Shown here: positions 24,064 to 36,700 of the stretch, piece after piece
How positions within the stretch are numbered: position 1 is the stretch's first letter
Layout: each line of letters starts with the position of its first letter
From: Triticum aestivum
Taxonomy: Eukaryota; Streptophyta; Magnoliopsida; Poales; Poaceae
NCBI RefSeq assembly: GCF_018294505.1
Contig: NC_057797.1
Location: 128,466,051 to 128,530,050 of the forward strand
DNA length: 64,000 nt
Reading direction: 5' to 3'
Notes under the pieces: model-generated
What the model saw: the letters and a program-made list of their open reading frames with translations, nothing else
The model's database searches: none
What the model was told of the DNA's origin: nothing
Position numbers and translations under genes: made by a program

Positions 24064-26660
24064 TGTAACATCCCAAATTTTCAATTTGGAATGTTATACA
24101 TTAGATCATCAATGCATATCATACTTTATTTGCTTTTGGTTTTGATCCTAGAAATTCTACGCAACTCAAGGACCCACGGAGAGAGTTGGGGATTTCCTTA
24201 TTTTCATATTTGAGTTTTCTCAAATTTGGAGAATAGGATCATTTGATTTTAATTATTTTATCATCAATTATTTCTATTACAAAAATATGAGAGAGGGAAT
24301 AAAATGACTTTCCCAAAATAAAGAAATATTGAGGATTTAATAATAAAATCAAATAAGATTTCATTTTGGAGTTTTTCGATATTTTATTTGAATTTAGGGA
24401 AAAATGCACGTTTTTCAAAATTGCATTTAGGCCCCAAATAAATGTTCATCCCGTGCAGCTTGATTTTACAAGCCGAGGAAAATTTATTTCGGGATTTTTG
24501 GAGTCAGTTTAGTATTTCTTTTATTTTTTTCTATGTGTTATTATTTAAAAAAACGTGAACCGACTCCGGGCCATATCCGAGCGGGACTCCGCCTGGGGGG
24601 CCTTTATAAGCCGCCCGACCCGAGCCGCCGAAGCCCATCAGCAGCCGTAGCCCGCCCCGCGCCCAAACCCTAGCCGTCGCCTCGTGCCTCGATCCGCGCG
24701 CCGCCGCCGCCTCGACCCGCGCCACCGCCGCCGCCCGCCGTCACCGCTGCTGCGGCCGCCGCCCGCCGCCGCCGCTACCGACTGCACCCCGAGGTTGACC
24801 CCGCCGCCGTTTTTTAGAAAACCCGTTCGGTTTTTCCGTTGGTTTTTCGTCGGTTTTTTTAGTTTCCGTTTTTATTTTTTTAGATCGGTTTTTTCTGTTT
24901 AGGCTAGTTAGCGAGCGTTCGCTCGTTCGTTCGTCTTAACGAACGTTCATCATTTTTCTTTTCTCGGATTAAATCCGCGATTTTTTTGATCGCGATTTCT
25001 GACCCGATTTTCGTTTTCGTATAACTTTTCGCTCATTTATCGGAATCAGGCTATTCAAGCGCCTGGAGTTTCGTCTCGAAACCCTCTATCCGTTTAACCA
25101 ACTTAAACAAGTTTTTGCTTCTGTAAAATTTGACTTAGGACCAGATTAGTAGAATGAAGTTTGTTTCTTTTGCCGTTTGACTTTCGTTGCTTCGTTTGAT
25201 TTGATTCTTTTTGCAAACCGGAGTTCTTAAGTTGAACTTTCTGGTTAAGATCTCTTATTTGAGTTTTACCTGTGCATTAGATGAATACTTTTTGTATGCT
25301 TGTTTCTTTGTCTGCAATAGAACACCCGGAGTGTGCCGCTTGTTACTTCGAATCTCTAGGTTTCGCGGATCATCAGCAAGGCAAGTAACACTTTGATCAT
25401 GTTTTCCAACTACCCACTTTTATTGCATTAGATCAATCCTCACACATTGCATGATTAGGATCTAATTAAAATGTGGGTTTGGGAAGTAGATGATGTAGTA
25501 TCTATTACTTGTTGTATTATCAAACCTTTGGGAGTTACTTATACGTTTGCCTATTATGCCATGCTATGCTAGTAGACGTGGATTGGGTGAGTGATATCCA
25601 TGAAAGATGTGAGTTTTTTAATTAATGGTTTATCTAAGGTGGCAACTTAAACACACATCTGGGTGGATTGAGGTACCTGGGTATTCCAGGATTGCCTGTT
25701 GTTTTTCTTTATGGACCGCCACCCAGTCCTAAAGGGATCATGAGATTTTTCATACTAGAAACTTTCGTATGCAGCCACAAGCTATTATGGGCTCTAGCAT
25801 AGTTGATTAAGTTGTGCGAACCCTTACAGGGTAGACTAGCAGATGTAGGGGAAAGTAGGTGTAACGGTGTATCCATCGTAAGGTGCTAGCGCTTCTAAAA
25901 GACTATGTCTCGGTCATCCATCTTCTCAAACACCATGTAGTGCGAGAAACCAAACGGAGGCGATCGAGTCTTGTGGGGAAAAGTGCGCAAACCTCTGCAG
26001 AGTGTATAAACTAATCATGATTAGCCGTGTCCTCGGTTATGGACATCTTGAGTATCTAGTACCTGGATTATCATGTGAATCTCAACATGTTACTCTAAAA
26101 TTTAATTTTGTTGGGTTTTGTTTAATAATGATGCTTAATTGGGATTGAGAATGCTGTCAACCATTCTCAATGTTTAACAACTGCCATGATAGTTAAATAA
26201 AATTTATTCCTTTGCAGTAGGGAAAAATTGGCTTTACACAAAACTGTAACCATAGAGCTTTCCACCAGCCAAATATGCATATAGAATAGTCTGTTTCATT
26301 CCATTACTCTCTATGTGTTACTTTGCCAGCATATTCCATGTGCTGACCCGTTTCGGGCTGCAACGCTAATGTTGCAGACTTTTCAGACGATGATTAAGGA
26401 GTTTTTAGGTTGTGGTTCTATACTCAGTGATGCCGTTGGAGTTGATGGACTCACTTATCTTCCAAGCCTTCCGTTGTTATCGTTATTAGATGGCCTTAAG
26501 CCATATTTATTGTAATAAGCTCTCTTTGAGACATTCGATGTATAAGTGTGTGATTGCTACTCTGTTATAAATCCTTCAAGTACTGTGTGGTGTCAGCATT
26601 ACTAATCCACGGATGACACCGGAGCACAGAGATTGGACCTTTTGAGGTCTGGTCGCTACA
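24064..26660 (+). repeat. TE5 3' LTR
   Basis: This 2597-bp LTR begins tgtaacatccc and ends ggtcgctaca, matching the 5' LTR along its length with scattered substitutions. It keeps the 22-bp segment around 24589-24612 (containing ctttataag) that the 5' LTR lacks. The target duplication cttgc follows at 26661. Confidence 0.92.
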
Positions 26661-28773
26661 CTTGCTCATGAAGCCCTAGGGCATTTTGAGGAAGCCCATC
26701 ATTGGAATATACAAGCCAAGTTCTATAATGTAAGATTCCCACTATTATATGAAAGTGACAACATATGAGACTCTCTATCACGAAGATCATGGTGCTACTT
26801 TGAAGCACAAGTGTGGTAAAAGGATAATAGCATTGCCCCTTCTGTCTTTTTTTATTTGGGCCTTTTCTGCCCTCTTTTTTATGGCCTCTTTTTTCGTCCG
26901 GAGTCTCATCCCAACTTGTGGGGGAATCATAGTCTCCATCATCCTTTCCTCATTGGGACAATGCTCTAATAATGATGATCATCACACTTTTGTTTACTTA
27001 CAACTCAAGAATTACAACTCGATACTAGAACAAAAATATGACTCTATGTGAATGCCTCCGGCGGTGTACCGGGATATGGGATGAATCAAGAGTGACATGT
27101 ATGAAAGAATTATGAATGGTGGCTTTGCCACAAATACAATGTCAACTACATGATCATACAAGGCAATATGACAATGATGAAGCGTGTCATAATAAACGGA
27201 ACGATGGAAAGTTGCATGGCAATATATCTCGGAATGGCTGTGGAAATGCCATAATAGGTAGCTATGGTGGTTGTTTTGAGGAAGATATGTGGTGGGTTTA
27301 TGGTACCGGCGAAAGTTGCGCGGTATTAGAGAGGCTAGCAATGGTGGAAGGGTGAGAGTGCGTATAATCCATGGACTCAACATTAGTCATAAAGAACTCA
27401 CATACTTATTGCAAAAATCTATTAGTTATCGAAACAAAGTACTATGCACATGCTTCTATGGGGATAATCAATACATTAGGAAAAGACCATCGCTCATCCC
27501 CGACCGCCACTCATAAGGAAGACAATCAATAAATAAATCATGCTCCGACTTCATCACATAACGGTTCACCATACGTGCATGCTACGGGAATCACAAACTT
27601 TAACACAAGTATCCCTCAAACTCACAACTACTCAACTAGCATGACTCTAATATTACCATATTCGTATCTCAAAACAATCATCAAATATCAAACTTCTCAT
27701 AGTATTCAATGCACTTTATATGAAAGTTTTTATTATACCCATCTTGGATGCCTATCATAATAAGACTAATTTTATAGCCAACGAAAATTACCATGCTATT
27801 CTAAAAGACTCTAAAAATGATATAAGTGAAGCATGAGAGATCAATAATTTCTATAAAATAAAACCACCACCGTTCTCTTAAAAATATATAAGTGAGGCAC
27901 TAGAGCAAAATTATCTAGCTCAAAAGATATAAGTGTAGCACATAGAGTATTCTAATAAATTACGATTCATGTGTGTCTCTCCAAAAGGTGTGTACAGTAA
28001 GGATGATTTTGGTAAACTAAAAGGCAAAGACTCAAATCATACAAGATGCTCCAAGCAAAACACATATCATGTGGTGAATAAAAATATAGCCTCAAGTAAA
28101 GTTACCGATGGACGAAGACGAAAGAGGGGATGCCTTTCGGGGCATCCCAAAGCTTATGGTTTTGGTTGCCCTTGAATTTTACCTTGGGGTTCCATGGGCA
28201 CCCCAAGCTTAGGCTCTTGCCACTCCTTATTCCAAAATCCATCAAATCTTTACCCAAAAACTTGAAACTTCACAACCCAAAACTCAACAGAAAATCTCAT
28301 GAGCTCCGTTAGTATAAGAAAACAAACCACCACTTCAAGGTACTGTAATGAACTCATTATTTATTTATATTGGTGTTAAACCTACTTTATTCCAACTTAT
28401 CTATGGTTTATACCCCCCGATACTAGCCATAGATTCATCAAAATAAGCAAACAACGCATAAAAAAACAGAATCTGTCAAAAACAGAAGAGTCTGTAGTAA
28501 TCTGTAGGTTTCGAATAATTCTGTAACTCCAAAACACCTACAAAATTAGGACGACCTAAATAATTTGTATATTGATCTACTGCAATTGGAATCAGTATTT
28601 TATCACTATCTGGTTAAAAATGAAAATTATTCTCGTGAGCGCATACTTTCTGTTTTTTTTCAGCAAGATCAAACAACAATCATCCTAGAAGATCCTAAAG
28701 GCTTTACTTCGCACAAACACTAATTAAAACATAGAAACACAATCATAACAGAGGATAGATGTTTTATTTATTA

Positions 28774-28896
28774 CTCCCTCCATCCCAAAATTCTTGTCTT
28801 AGATTTATCTAAATACGGATGTATCTAGTTACGTTTTAGTGTTAGATACATCTGAACCTAGACAAATTTAAGACAAGAATTTTGGGACGCAGGGAG
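28774..28896. mobile_element. Stowaway-like MITE in first TE4 unit
   Basis: This 123-bp element has terminal inverted repeats (ctccctccatcccaaaattc and its near complement at the other end) and is flanked by TA on both sides (28772-28773, 28897-28898), as expected for Tc1/mariner-type MITEs. The related TE8 sequence near 56080 has the empty site with a single TA. Confidence 0.88.
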
Positions 28897-28988
28897 TACT
28901 AAACAGGAACAAAAATAAAATTGGGTTGCCTCCCAACAAGCACTATCGTTTAACGCCCCTAGCTAGGCATCTATAATTTTAATGATGC

Positions 28989-29813
28989 TCACATGAAAAA
29001 TAGCAATTGAAACACGAAGGGAGCATCATGAAGCATATGAAAATCACATCTAAGTCTAACATACTTCCTATGCATAGGCATTATATAAGTAAACAAATTA
29101 TCAAGACAAGCAAAGACTAGCATATGCAAGGAAGGAGAAAGAAACAATACCAATCTCAACATAACGAGAGGTAATTTAGTAACATGAAAATTTCTACAGT
29201 TATATTTTCCTCTCTCACAATAATTACATGTAGGATCATAAGCAAATTCAACAATATAGTTATCACAAAACATATTCTTAACACGATCCACATGTATGCA
29301 AAGTTGATACTCTTCCAAAATACTGGGATTAACATTATCTAAAGTCATGACCTCTCCAAACCAACTTTTATCAAAAACTTCATAAGATTTAACATTCTCC
29401 AAATATATGGGATCTAAACTTGACACTCTTCCAAACCCACTTTAAATATTATTGAAAACATTATTATCAATCTCATATTCATCATGGGGCTTAAATAAAT
29501 TTTCAAGATCATAAGAAGAATCACTCCAACCATGATCATTGCAACAAGAAGTGGACATAGCAAAACTAGCATCCCCAAGCTTAGGGTTTTGCATATTATT
29601 AGCACAATTGACATTCATAGAATTTATAATAACATCATGCTTTTTATTCGAAGATCTATCGTGAATCACTTTATAAAGCACTTCATCACAATTTACAGAT
29701 TCACGGATTTTGAGCAAAACTCCATAAAGATAATCTAGTGCACTCAACTCACTAGCAATTGGTTCATCATAATTGGATCTTTTAAAAAGATTAGCAAGAG
29801 GATGAGGATCCAT
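28989..29813 (-). pseudogene. TE4 internal ORF of unknown function, about 275 codons with one TAA
   Basis: The frame starts at the ATG at 29813, shortly after the primer site on the minus strand, where gag would normally lie. It begins MDPHPLANLFKRSNYDEP and is broken by TAA at 29444-29442, then continues in the same frame to 28989. The C-terminal part is hydrophobic (LPLVMLRLVLFLSPSLHML). I see no capsid, zinc-knuckle or enzyme motif. The second unit has the same ORF with the same TAA (44104-44929), which is shared ancestry. It may be a diverged gag or an unrelated filler ORF. Confidence 0.5.
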
Positions 29814-30019
29814 AACAATAGATATTTAGCAAGCGAAGATGCAAGCTAATAGAAGGCACATGGTAACACGAGCAAACATAAGGACGAACGGAAGAGGGCG
29901 AATAAAATGGCAAAGGTGAAGTGGGGGAGAGGAAAACGAGAGGCAAATGGCAAATAATGTAATGCGACAAAGAAGAGTTTTTGATGGGTACTTGGTATGT
30001 CTTGACTTGAGCGTAGATC

Positions 30020-30037
30020 TCCCCGGCAACGGCGCCA
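30020..30037 (-). promoter_or_regulatory. TE4 primer binding site, first unit
   Basis: On the minus strand TGGCGCCGTTGCCGGGGA lies 11 bases inside the LTR end. The same site is present at 45155-45138 and, in TE8, at 57229-57212. It shows that the internal sequence runs from this point leftwards. Confidence 0.8.
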
Positions 30038-30048
30038 GAAATACTTCT

Positions 30049-31097
30049 TGCTACCTCTTGAGCATGCGTTGGTTTTCCCTTGAAGAGGAAAGGGTGATGC
30101 AGCAAAGTAGCGTAAGTATTTCCCTTAGTTTTTGAGAACCAAGGTATCAATCCAGTAGGAGACTACATGCAAGTCCCTCGTACCTGCACAAACAATCAAG
30201 AACCTTGCAACCAACGCGATAAAGGGGTTGTCAGTCCCTTCACGACCACTTGCAAAAGTGAGATCTGATAAAGATAATAAGATAAATATTTTTGGTATTT
30301 TTGTTGTATAGATTGAAAAGTAAAGATTGCAAAATAAACGGCGACAGAAATGGCTAGTATAGATTGACAAGTAGACCGAAACGATTCTGCATCTACTACT
30401 ATTACTCCACACATCAACCGCTATCCAGCATGCATCTAAAGTATTAAGTTCATAAGAACAGAGTAATGCATTAGGCAAGATGACATGATGTAGAGGGATA
30501 AACTCAAGCAATATGATATAAACCCCATCTTTTTATCCTCGATGGCAACAATACAATACGTGCCTTGCTGCCCCTGCTGTCACTGGGAAAGGACACCACA
30601 AGATTGAACCCAAAGCTAAGCACTTCTCCCATTGCAAGAAAGATCAATCTAGTAGGCCAAACCAAACTGATAATTCAAAGAGACTTGCAAACATATTTAA
30701 ATCATGCATATAAGAATTCAGACAAGAACCAAATATTGTTCACAGATAATCTTGATCATAAACCCACAATTCATCGGATCTTGACAAACACACCGCAAAA
30801 AGAATTACATCGAATAGATCTCCAAGAGAGTCGAGGAGAACTTTGTATTGAGATCCAAAGAGATAGAAGAAGCCATCTAGCTAATAACTATGGACCCGAA
30901 GGTCTGTGGTAAACTACTCACACATCATCAGAGAGGCTTTGGTGTTGATGTAGAAGCCCTTCGTGATCGATTCCCCCTCCGGCGGAGCGCCGGAAAAGGC
31001 CCCAAGATGGGATCTCACGGGTACAGAAGGTTGCGGCGGTGGAAATAGGGTTTCGTGGTGCTCCTGGTTGTTTTCAGGGTATATGAGTATATATAGG
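30049..31097 (-). repeat. TE4 middle LTR, first part
   Basis: It starts tgctacctcttgagc and follows the left LTR, with an internal loss of roughly 190 bp near 30357 (the sequence from tggctagt jumps to gacaagtagaccg). It stops after tatatagg at 31097, where TE6 begins. The last five bases, atagg (31093-31097), are the left target site of TE6. Confidence 0.85.
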
Positions 31098-31602
31098 TGA
31101 GGGAGTCCTGGATTAGGGGGTCTCCGGACAGCCGGACTATATCCTTTGGCCGGACTGTTGGACTATGAAGATACAAGATTGAAGACTTCGTCCCGTGTCC
31201 GGATGGGACTCTCCTTGGTGTGGAAGGAAAGCTTGGCAATACGGATATGTAGATCTCCTCCATTGTAACCAACTTTCTGTAACCCTAGCCCCCTCCGGTG
31301 TCTATATAAATCGGAGGGTTTAGTCTGTAGGACAACATACAATCATACCATAGGCTAGCTTCTAGGGTTTAACCTCTATGATCTCGTGGTAGATCATCTC
31401 TTGTAATACACATATCATAAAGATCAATCAAGCAGGACATAGGGTATTAGCTTCATTAAGAGGGCCCGAACCTGGGTAAACATCGTGTCCCCTGCCTCCT
31501 GTTACCATCCGCCTTAGACGCATAGTTCGGGACCCCCTACCCGAGATCCGCCGGTTTTGACACCGACGTTGGTGCTTTCATTGAGAGTTCCATTGTGCCA
31601 TC
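31098..31602 (+). mobile_element. TE6 copy 1: 5' LTR and start of internal region only
   Basis: The LTR runs 31098-31568, starts tgagggagtcctgg and ends gacaccgacg (terminal CA mutated to CG). The primer site ttggtgctttcattgagag follows at 31569. TE7 interrupts the leader at 31602/31603 after ccatc. The rest of TE6 (gag, protease, antisense gene, 3' LTR) is missing from this copy. It lies inside the TE4 middle LTR. Confidence 0.85.
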
Positions 31603-32510
31603 TGTCGGCGTTCTGGGAACGGGGGTCCCCAGACTTCCCTGCCTGCGGCCTGCGGCGTGGCTCAAGTGGAGGCCCAACGCGGCCCACCTTCATCAGCTCA
31701 AGCTCAAGACCCTCGCGAGGGGCCAAGCCTCGCGGGGCGGACGACCGGAAGCTTCCTTAGAGGCAGCCTCATCAGGCAGGCTCGCGAGGAGTCGTAGAGA
31801 TCAAGGCAGGGGTACCTCGCGAGGAGCCCGTGACGCAAGCCATGACGATCGAGACCAGGCGGGCGCCGGCCTGTGCAGTGTCCTTGTTTCCCCTTTGGTG
31901 CAAAGGGAGCAAGCACAGGCCAAGGCATCGGGCAAAGGTTACCGTTCCGGTGCAACGAGACCAAGACCAGCAGAGCGGCAGGATGGAGGTCACTGTGGAG
32001 CCCAAGACGGCGTCATCACCAGTACTTTTGGCAGCCGAAGACCACCTTTGGTAAGGATAACTTGTACTAGATGTTCCCCTTCAAAATGGCCAATTTTTGG
32101 CGCCCTTCCTGCTTGTTATTTGGGGAGAGGCCCAGGGCCTCTATAAATAGAGCTAGCCACCATAGAGTGGAGGGACGGCTGGAGATCTGGTAGAACCCTA
32201 GCAGAGAGAGAAAACCCAGTAGAGACTAATAGAACACACCGCATCAGCCCAAGAACACCCCTCGCGAGGCTGTTCTTCCCTTGTACTGTCCATCATCAGC
32301 CCTAGAGGCAATCCACCACACCACACACTGGAGTAGGGTATTACACCACAACGGTGGCCCGAACCAGTATAAACCTCGTGTCTCTTGTGTTGTTCACCAT
32401 TTTCATCTTAGTTCGCACGAGAGGATCGGACGTAGATCGGTAGGGGAGAGATCTCCGTGTGCACCCCAGTGTTCGAACCTCAAGGGTCTGCCGGAACCCG
32501 AAATCCGACA
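31603..32510 (+). repeat. TE7 copy 1 5' LTR
   Basis: This 908-bp LTR starts tgtcggcgttctggg and ends gaaatccgaca. It is recognisable in four other places: 41049, 42582, 46465 and, outside an LTR pair, nowhere else here. A TATA-like ctataaatag lies near 32140. Frames within it (for example 31595-32146) are LTR sequence and not genes. Confidence 0.9.
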
Positions 32511-32530
32511 TTTGGTGCGCCAGGTAGGGG
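32511..32530 (+). promoter_or_regulatory. TE7 primer binding site
   Basis: The sequence tttggtgcgccaggtagggg directly follows the LTR. The mini-element has the equivalent at 41957 (tttggcgcgccaggtagggg). Its position and the ggcgcgcca core fit a gypsy primer site. Confidence 0.75.
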
Positions 32531-32647
32531 TGCGCCGGAGTTCCCTCCCGACGGCCCGCTCTCCACCAACACTGCGTTCCATCCTCATGGTGGACAACAC
32601 GCCACCCGGCAGTATACGCCGGCGCTGGGGCCAGGGGGTTCCAGGCC

Positions 32648-33772
32648 TTGGCCCCCGCCTTGAACCGGGTGCAGTGGCCGCGCAAGTTCAAGCCCGAGAT
32701 GTCGCCGCGCTACGGCGGCGCGACAGACCTGCTGGTTTTCCTCCTAGCGTATGAGGAAGCTGTCCTCAAGGCCGGGGGCTCCGACCGGGTCATGTCCAAC
32801 TGGTTGCCCACGGCCCTCACCGATGTCCTGCGCATGTGGCTCCTCCAGCTACCAATAGCTTCTGTGACCTCTTGGGAGGAGCTGCGCAACCTCTTCCTCG
32901 CCCGTTTCGCCGTGCCAGCGCCGCCCGTCGTCGCGGCTCTCCTGGGTGGTTCCCAAGCACCACCCTCGAGTCGCCACGTCAAGCCATTTACCCGTCAGAT
33001 CAGCGCTGCATCCAAGCACCAAGAGGCCCCCCGGGGTTGGGCGGCGCCCGAGGCTGATCTGACTTTCGGCGCGGATGATCACCCCTTCAACCCCTCCGGT
33101 TCGGGCGCACTCCCGAAGCTGTGCACCCCCACCATCTGCCAAGTGGCCGTCAACAGGACCCTCATCGACGGTGGTGCCGGCCTCAACATGCTCTCGGTGG
33201 AGGCCTTCAGCCTCCTTCACGTGCCACCGGAGCGGCTCCAGCCCAGCAGGCCCTTCTCAGGCATCGGAGCCGGTTCCACTGCCTCCATGGGGCAGATCTG
33301 CCTCCCAGTGACCTTCGGCACCTACGACAACTTCCGCACAAAGCTGATCGACTTCGACATCGCCCCCATCGGCCTCCCCTACAACGTCATCCTCAGCTAC
33401 CCGGCCTTGGCCCGGTTCATGGCGGCAACTCACACGGCGTACAACCTCATGAAGATGCCCGGGAGCAGCGGCATCCTCACCATGCCAGGAGACGCGAGGG
33501 ATGCGCTGCAGGTGCTCCAACTCACCTTCAAGGCGGCCGCGGTGGTGCAGCCCACCAACACCGACGCCCTTGATCCCAAGAGTGCTGCGCCGGCTAAAAA
33601 GAAGCAGTTGTTCACCCAGGACAAGGCGGAAACCAAGCAAGTACCGGTCGACGAGGACGGGTCCACCAGCGCCACCTTCACCATAGGGGCCAACCTCGAG
33701 CCCGAACAAGAGAAGGCCCTAATCGGATTCCTGCGCGCGAACAAGAAGGTGTTCGCGTGGGAACCTGATTAG
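32648..33772 (+). pseudogene. gag-pr: TE7 truncated gag fused to aspartic protease
   Basis: The first ~110 codons are a gag capsid segment (FLLAYEEAVLKAGG; WEELRNLFLARF). The frame then jumps to the protease, so the linker and zinc knuckle expected in between are missing, probably by internal deletion. The protease active site reads TLIDGGAGLNML (DGG type, as in TE1). The frame ends with TAG at 33770-33772 in EPD-stop-LAGIP, where the family has Gln; the same frame continues beyond it into RT. Confidence 0.82.
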
Positions 33773-36700
33773 TTAGCAGGCATCCCGAGAGGTGTGATCG
33801 AGCATCACCTCAACGTGTGCCCCAACGTACGCCCCATGAAGCAGAAGTCAAGGAGGCAGTCTACTGAGAAACAGGCTTTCATCGTTCAAGAGACCCGGAA
33901 ACTGGAAGCGACAGGGGTTATCCGCGAGGTCCGCTACCCCGATTGGCTGGCTAATCCTGTTGTCGTGCCAAAGAAGGGGGGAAGGAGTGCATGTGTGTCG
34001 AATTCACCAACCTCAACAAAGCCTGCCCGCAGGACCCATTTCCGCTCCCCCGCATTGACCAGATAGTCGACTCCACCATAGAGTGTGACCTATTGTGCTT
34101 CCTGGATGCCTTCTCGGGCTATCACAGATCAAGATGGCGGTGGAAGACGTGGAGAAGACTGCATTCCTAACCCTGTGTGGGGTGTACTGCTATAGGTGCA
34201 TGCCATTTGGGTTGTGCAACGCAGGCGCAACCTTTCAGTGGCTGATGCACATCGCTTTAGGCCGGCAGCTCGGGAGGAACGCTGAGGCTTACGTCGATGA
34301 CATTGTGGTGAAGTCTCGAGAGGCAAAAACCCTGATACAGGACCTGGAGGAAACCTTCGCGAGCCTCAAAGAAGTGGATCTACGGCTCAACCCGGAGAAA
34401 TGCGTGTTTGGAGTCCCCTCGGGCAAGCTCCTGGGCTTCCTAGTATCCCACAGAGGCATAGAGGCCAACCCGGAGAAGGTCAAGGCGGTCGAGGACATGA
34501 GCCCGCTTAAGACCCTCAGGGAGATGTAGAAGCTCACCGGGTGTGTAACCGCGCTAGGGCGCTTCATATCCAAGCTAGGGGAGCGAGCACTGCCCTTCTT
34601 CAAGCTTATGAAGAATAAAGGCCCCTTCGAATGGACTGAAGAGGCCGGCAAGGCATTCCAAGAACTCAAGAGGTACCTTACCAGCCCACCGGTGATGGTA
34701 GCCCCTCGCCCTCGGGAGCCCCTGGTGCTCTACCTTGCGGCCACGCCCTACTCCGCTAGCCCAGCTCTAGTGGCGGTCAGGGAGAAGCGCCGGGCCAAGG
34801 CCGCATCGACTGACCAGGCTGAAGCAGAGCGAGGCCAGGAGGGCCTCGCGAGGACCGCGACCACAGCCAGAGAGGGGCAGCCGCAGCAAGCGGGCGCACC
34901 CGGGGCAGGGGAGGCCCTTTCAAACAATCAAGAGCTAGGGGCTCCGTTGCCTTAGGAGACACCTCGACCCCTGGAGGACGCAAGCTGCGTCAGCCCCCTC
35001 AACCTTGTCGAGCACCCCGTTTATTTCGTTAGCACAGTGCTACGGGACGCGAGGGCGCGGTACCCCATGCCTCAAAAGCTCCTCCTCGCGCTATTGGTGG
35101 CCTCACGCAAGCTGCCACACTACTTCCAAGGCCACCCCATCAAGGTCGTCTTGGCATACCCCTTGGAGAGGGTACTCAGGAGCCCCAACTCAGCTGGAAG
35201 GGTCGCTGAATGGAACATCGAACTACAAGCATTTCAGCTGGAATTCAGTACGACCAGGGTCATCAAGGGATCCGCACTTGCGGATTTCGTGGCAGAATGG
35301 GCGGAAGCACCGGGTCTCGAGGCAGGCGAAGACCGATCACTTTCCCCAGGAAGCGAAGCACCGGACGGCTGGGTCATGTACTTCGATGGGGCGTTCTCCC
35401 GACATGGCGCGGGAGCTGGCGCGGTGCTCGTATCCCCCACTCAAGACAAACTCTATTACGCCGTGCAACTCTACTTCCAGCACGGAGAGAAGGTCTCCAA
35501 CAATATAGCAGAGTACAAAGGCCTGATAGCAGGCTTGAAAGCCGCGATCGCCTTAGGGGTAAAGCGCCTCACCATCAAGGGCGATTCACAGCTCCTCGTC
35601 AACTTCTCCAACAAGATATACGAGCCAAAGGACGAGCACATGGAAGCTTACCTCACTGAAGTTCGCAGGATGGAGAAACAGTTCTGGGGGCTGGAGCTGC
35701 AGCATGTGCCTCGCGACACCAATCAGGAGGCCACGACATTGCCAAGAGGGCGTTTAGGCGGCTGCCACAGGAACCTGGCGTCTTCGAGGAGCGGCTCTTC
35801 AAGCCCTCGGCGGCGCCGTCGCTATCGGGCACGGCGCAACCAAGGGAGGAGCCTCCTCAGCCGCCTGCCTCGGGAGCTCCGGTCTGCAGCCCGGCCTCAG
35901 GGGCACGCCTGCTCCTGGCATTGGAGCCTCAGGAGGGATGTTGGATCCCAGAGCTCAAGGACTACCTGATGCAAGGGATTCTGCCGGAGAATGAGGAGGA
36001 AGCGGAGCATGTGGCACGGCAGGCCACGGCTTACTGCATCCAGGATGGTGAGCTCTACAGGAAGCGGCCAAATGACATGTCCCTACGTTGCATTTCCAGG
36101 GAGCAAGGAAAGGAACTGCTGGCAGACATATACAACGGAGACTGCGGGCACCACTCGTCGTCGCGAACCCTCGTCGGCAAGGCGTTCCGCAGCGGGTTCT
36201 ACTGGCCCATAGCACTCAACGACGCTGTTGAGCTGGTGAAGGCTTGCGAGGCCTGCCAGTTTCACGCTAAACAGATCCATCAGCCTGCGGGGGTCTGCTG
36301 ACCATTCCCCTCTCATGGCCGTTCGCAGTGTGCGGGTTGGACATTCTGGGCCCATTCCCTCGGGCGCCAGGGGGCTATCGCTACCTCTACGTCACTATGG
36401 ACAAGTTCACCAAGTGGGCCAAGGTGGAAGCTATCCGCACAATCCCGGCAGGCTCGGCAGTCAAGTTCATCAAGGGCCTTGTGAGCCGGTTTGGGGTGCT
36501 TAACCGCATCATCACTGACAACGGTTCACAATTCACCAGTAATCTCTTCAAAACGTACTGTGCTAACCTTGGAACGTAGATATGCTACGCTTCGGTAGCA
36601 CACCCCCGGAGCAATGGCCAGGCTGAACGAGCCAACGCCGAGGTCCCGAGGGGCCTCAAGGCCAGGACCTTCAAGAAGAAGCTGGAGGCCTGTGGCAGGG

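Larger units (their letters stand above)
16039..26660 (+). mobile_element. TE5: complete Tekay-type chromovirus (Ty3/gypsy)
   Basis: The element is structurally complete: LTRs 16039-18617 and 24064-26660, tRNA-Met-type primer site, extra 5' ORF, single-frame gag-pol with a C-terminal chromodomain, and a polypurine tract. Flanks are cttgt (16034-16038) and cttgc (26661-26665). The homologous uninterrupted TE4 sequence at about 39765 reads cttgcttgctcacg, so the original target was cttgc and one copy has mutated. TE5 is absent from the second TE4 unit, so it inserted after that unit was duplicated, or only into one copy. Confidence 0.93.
26661..30048 (-). other. TE4 first internal region, remainder to primer site
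   Basis: This is mostly non-coding sequence that resumes the TE4 internal after TE5 and matches 39769-45166 of the second unit. It contains a Stowaway-like MITE (28774-28896) and one broken minus-strand ORF (28989-29813). Plus-strand frames such as 26749-27051 have hydrophobic stretches but no family I recognise. Short rephrased repeats (gatataagtg-aagcac-tagagcaaaattatctagctc) lie near 27880-27950. Confidence 0.75.

Noticed and set aside
26749..27051. 100-codon plus-strand frame with hydrophobic segments in the TE4 internal region, repeated at 39855-40157
   Set aside because: The repetition is explained by the TE4 duplication. The frame is antisense to the element, has no recognisable domain, and the next frames downstream are equally long on both strands.
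31595..32146. 183-codon frame with overlapping frames on both strands
   Set aside because: It lies almost wholly inside the TE7 LTR, is GC-rich, and is broken in the other LTR copies at 41049, 42582 and 46465.
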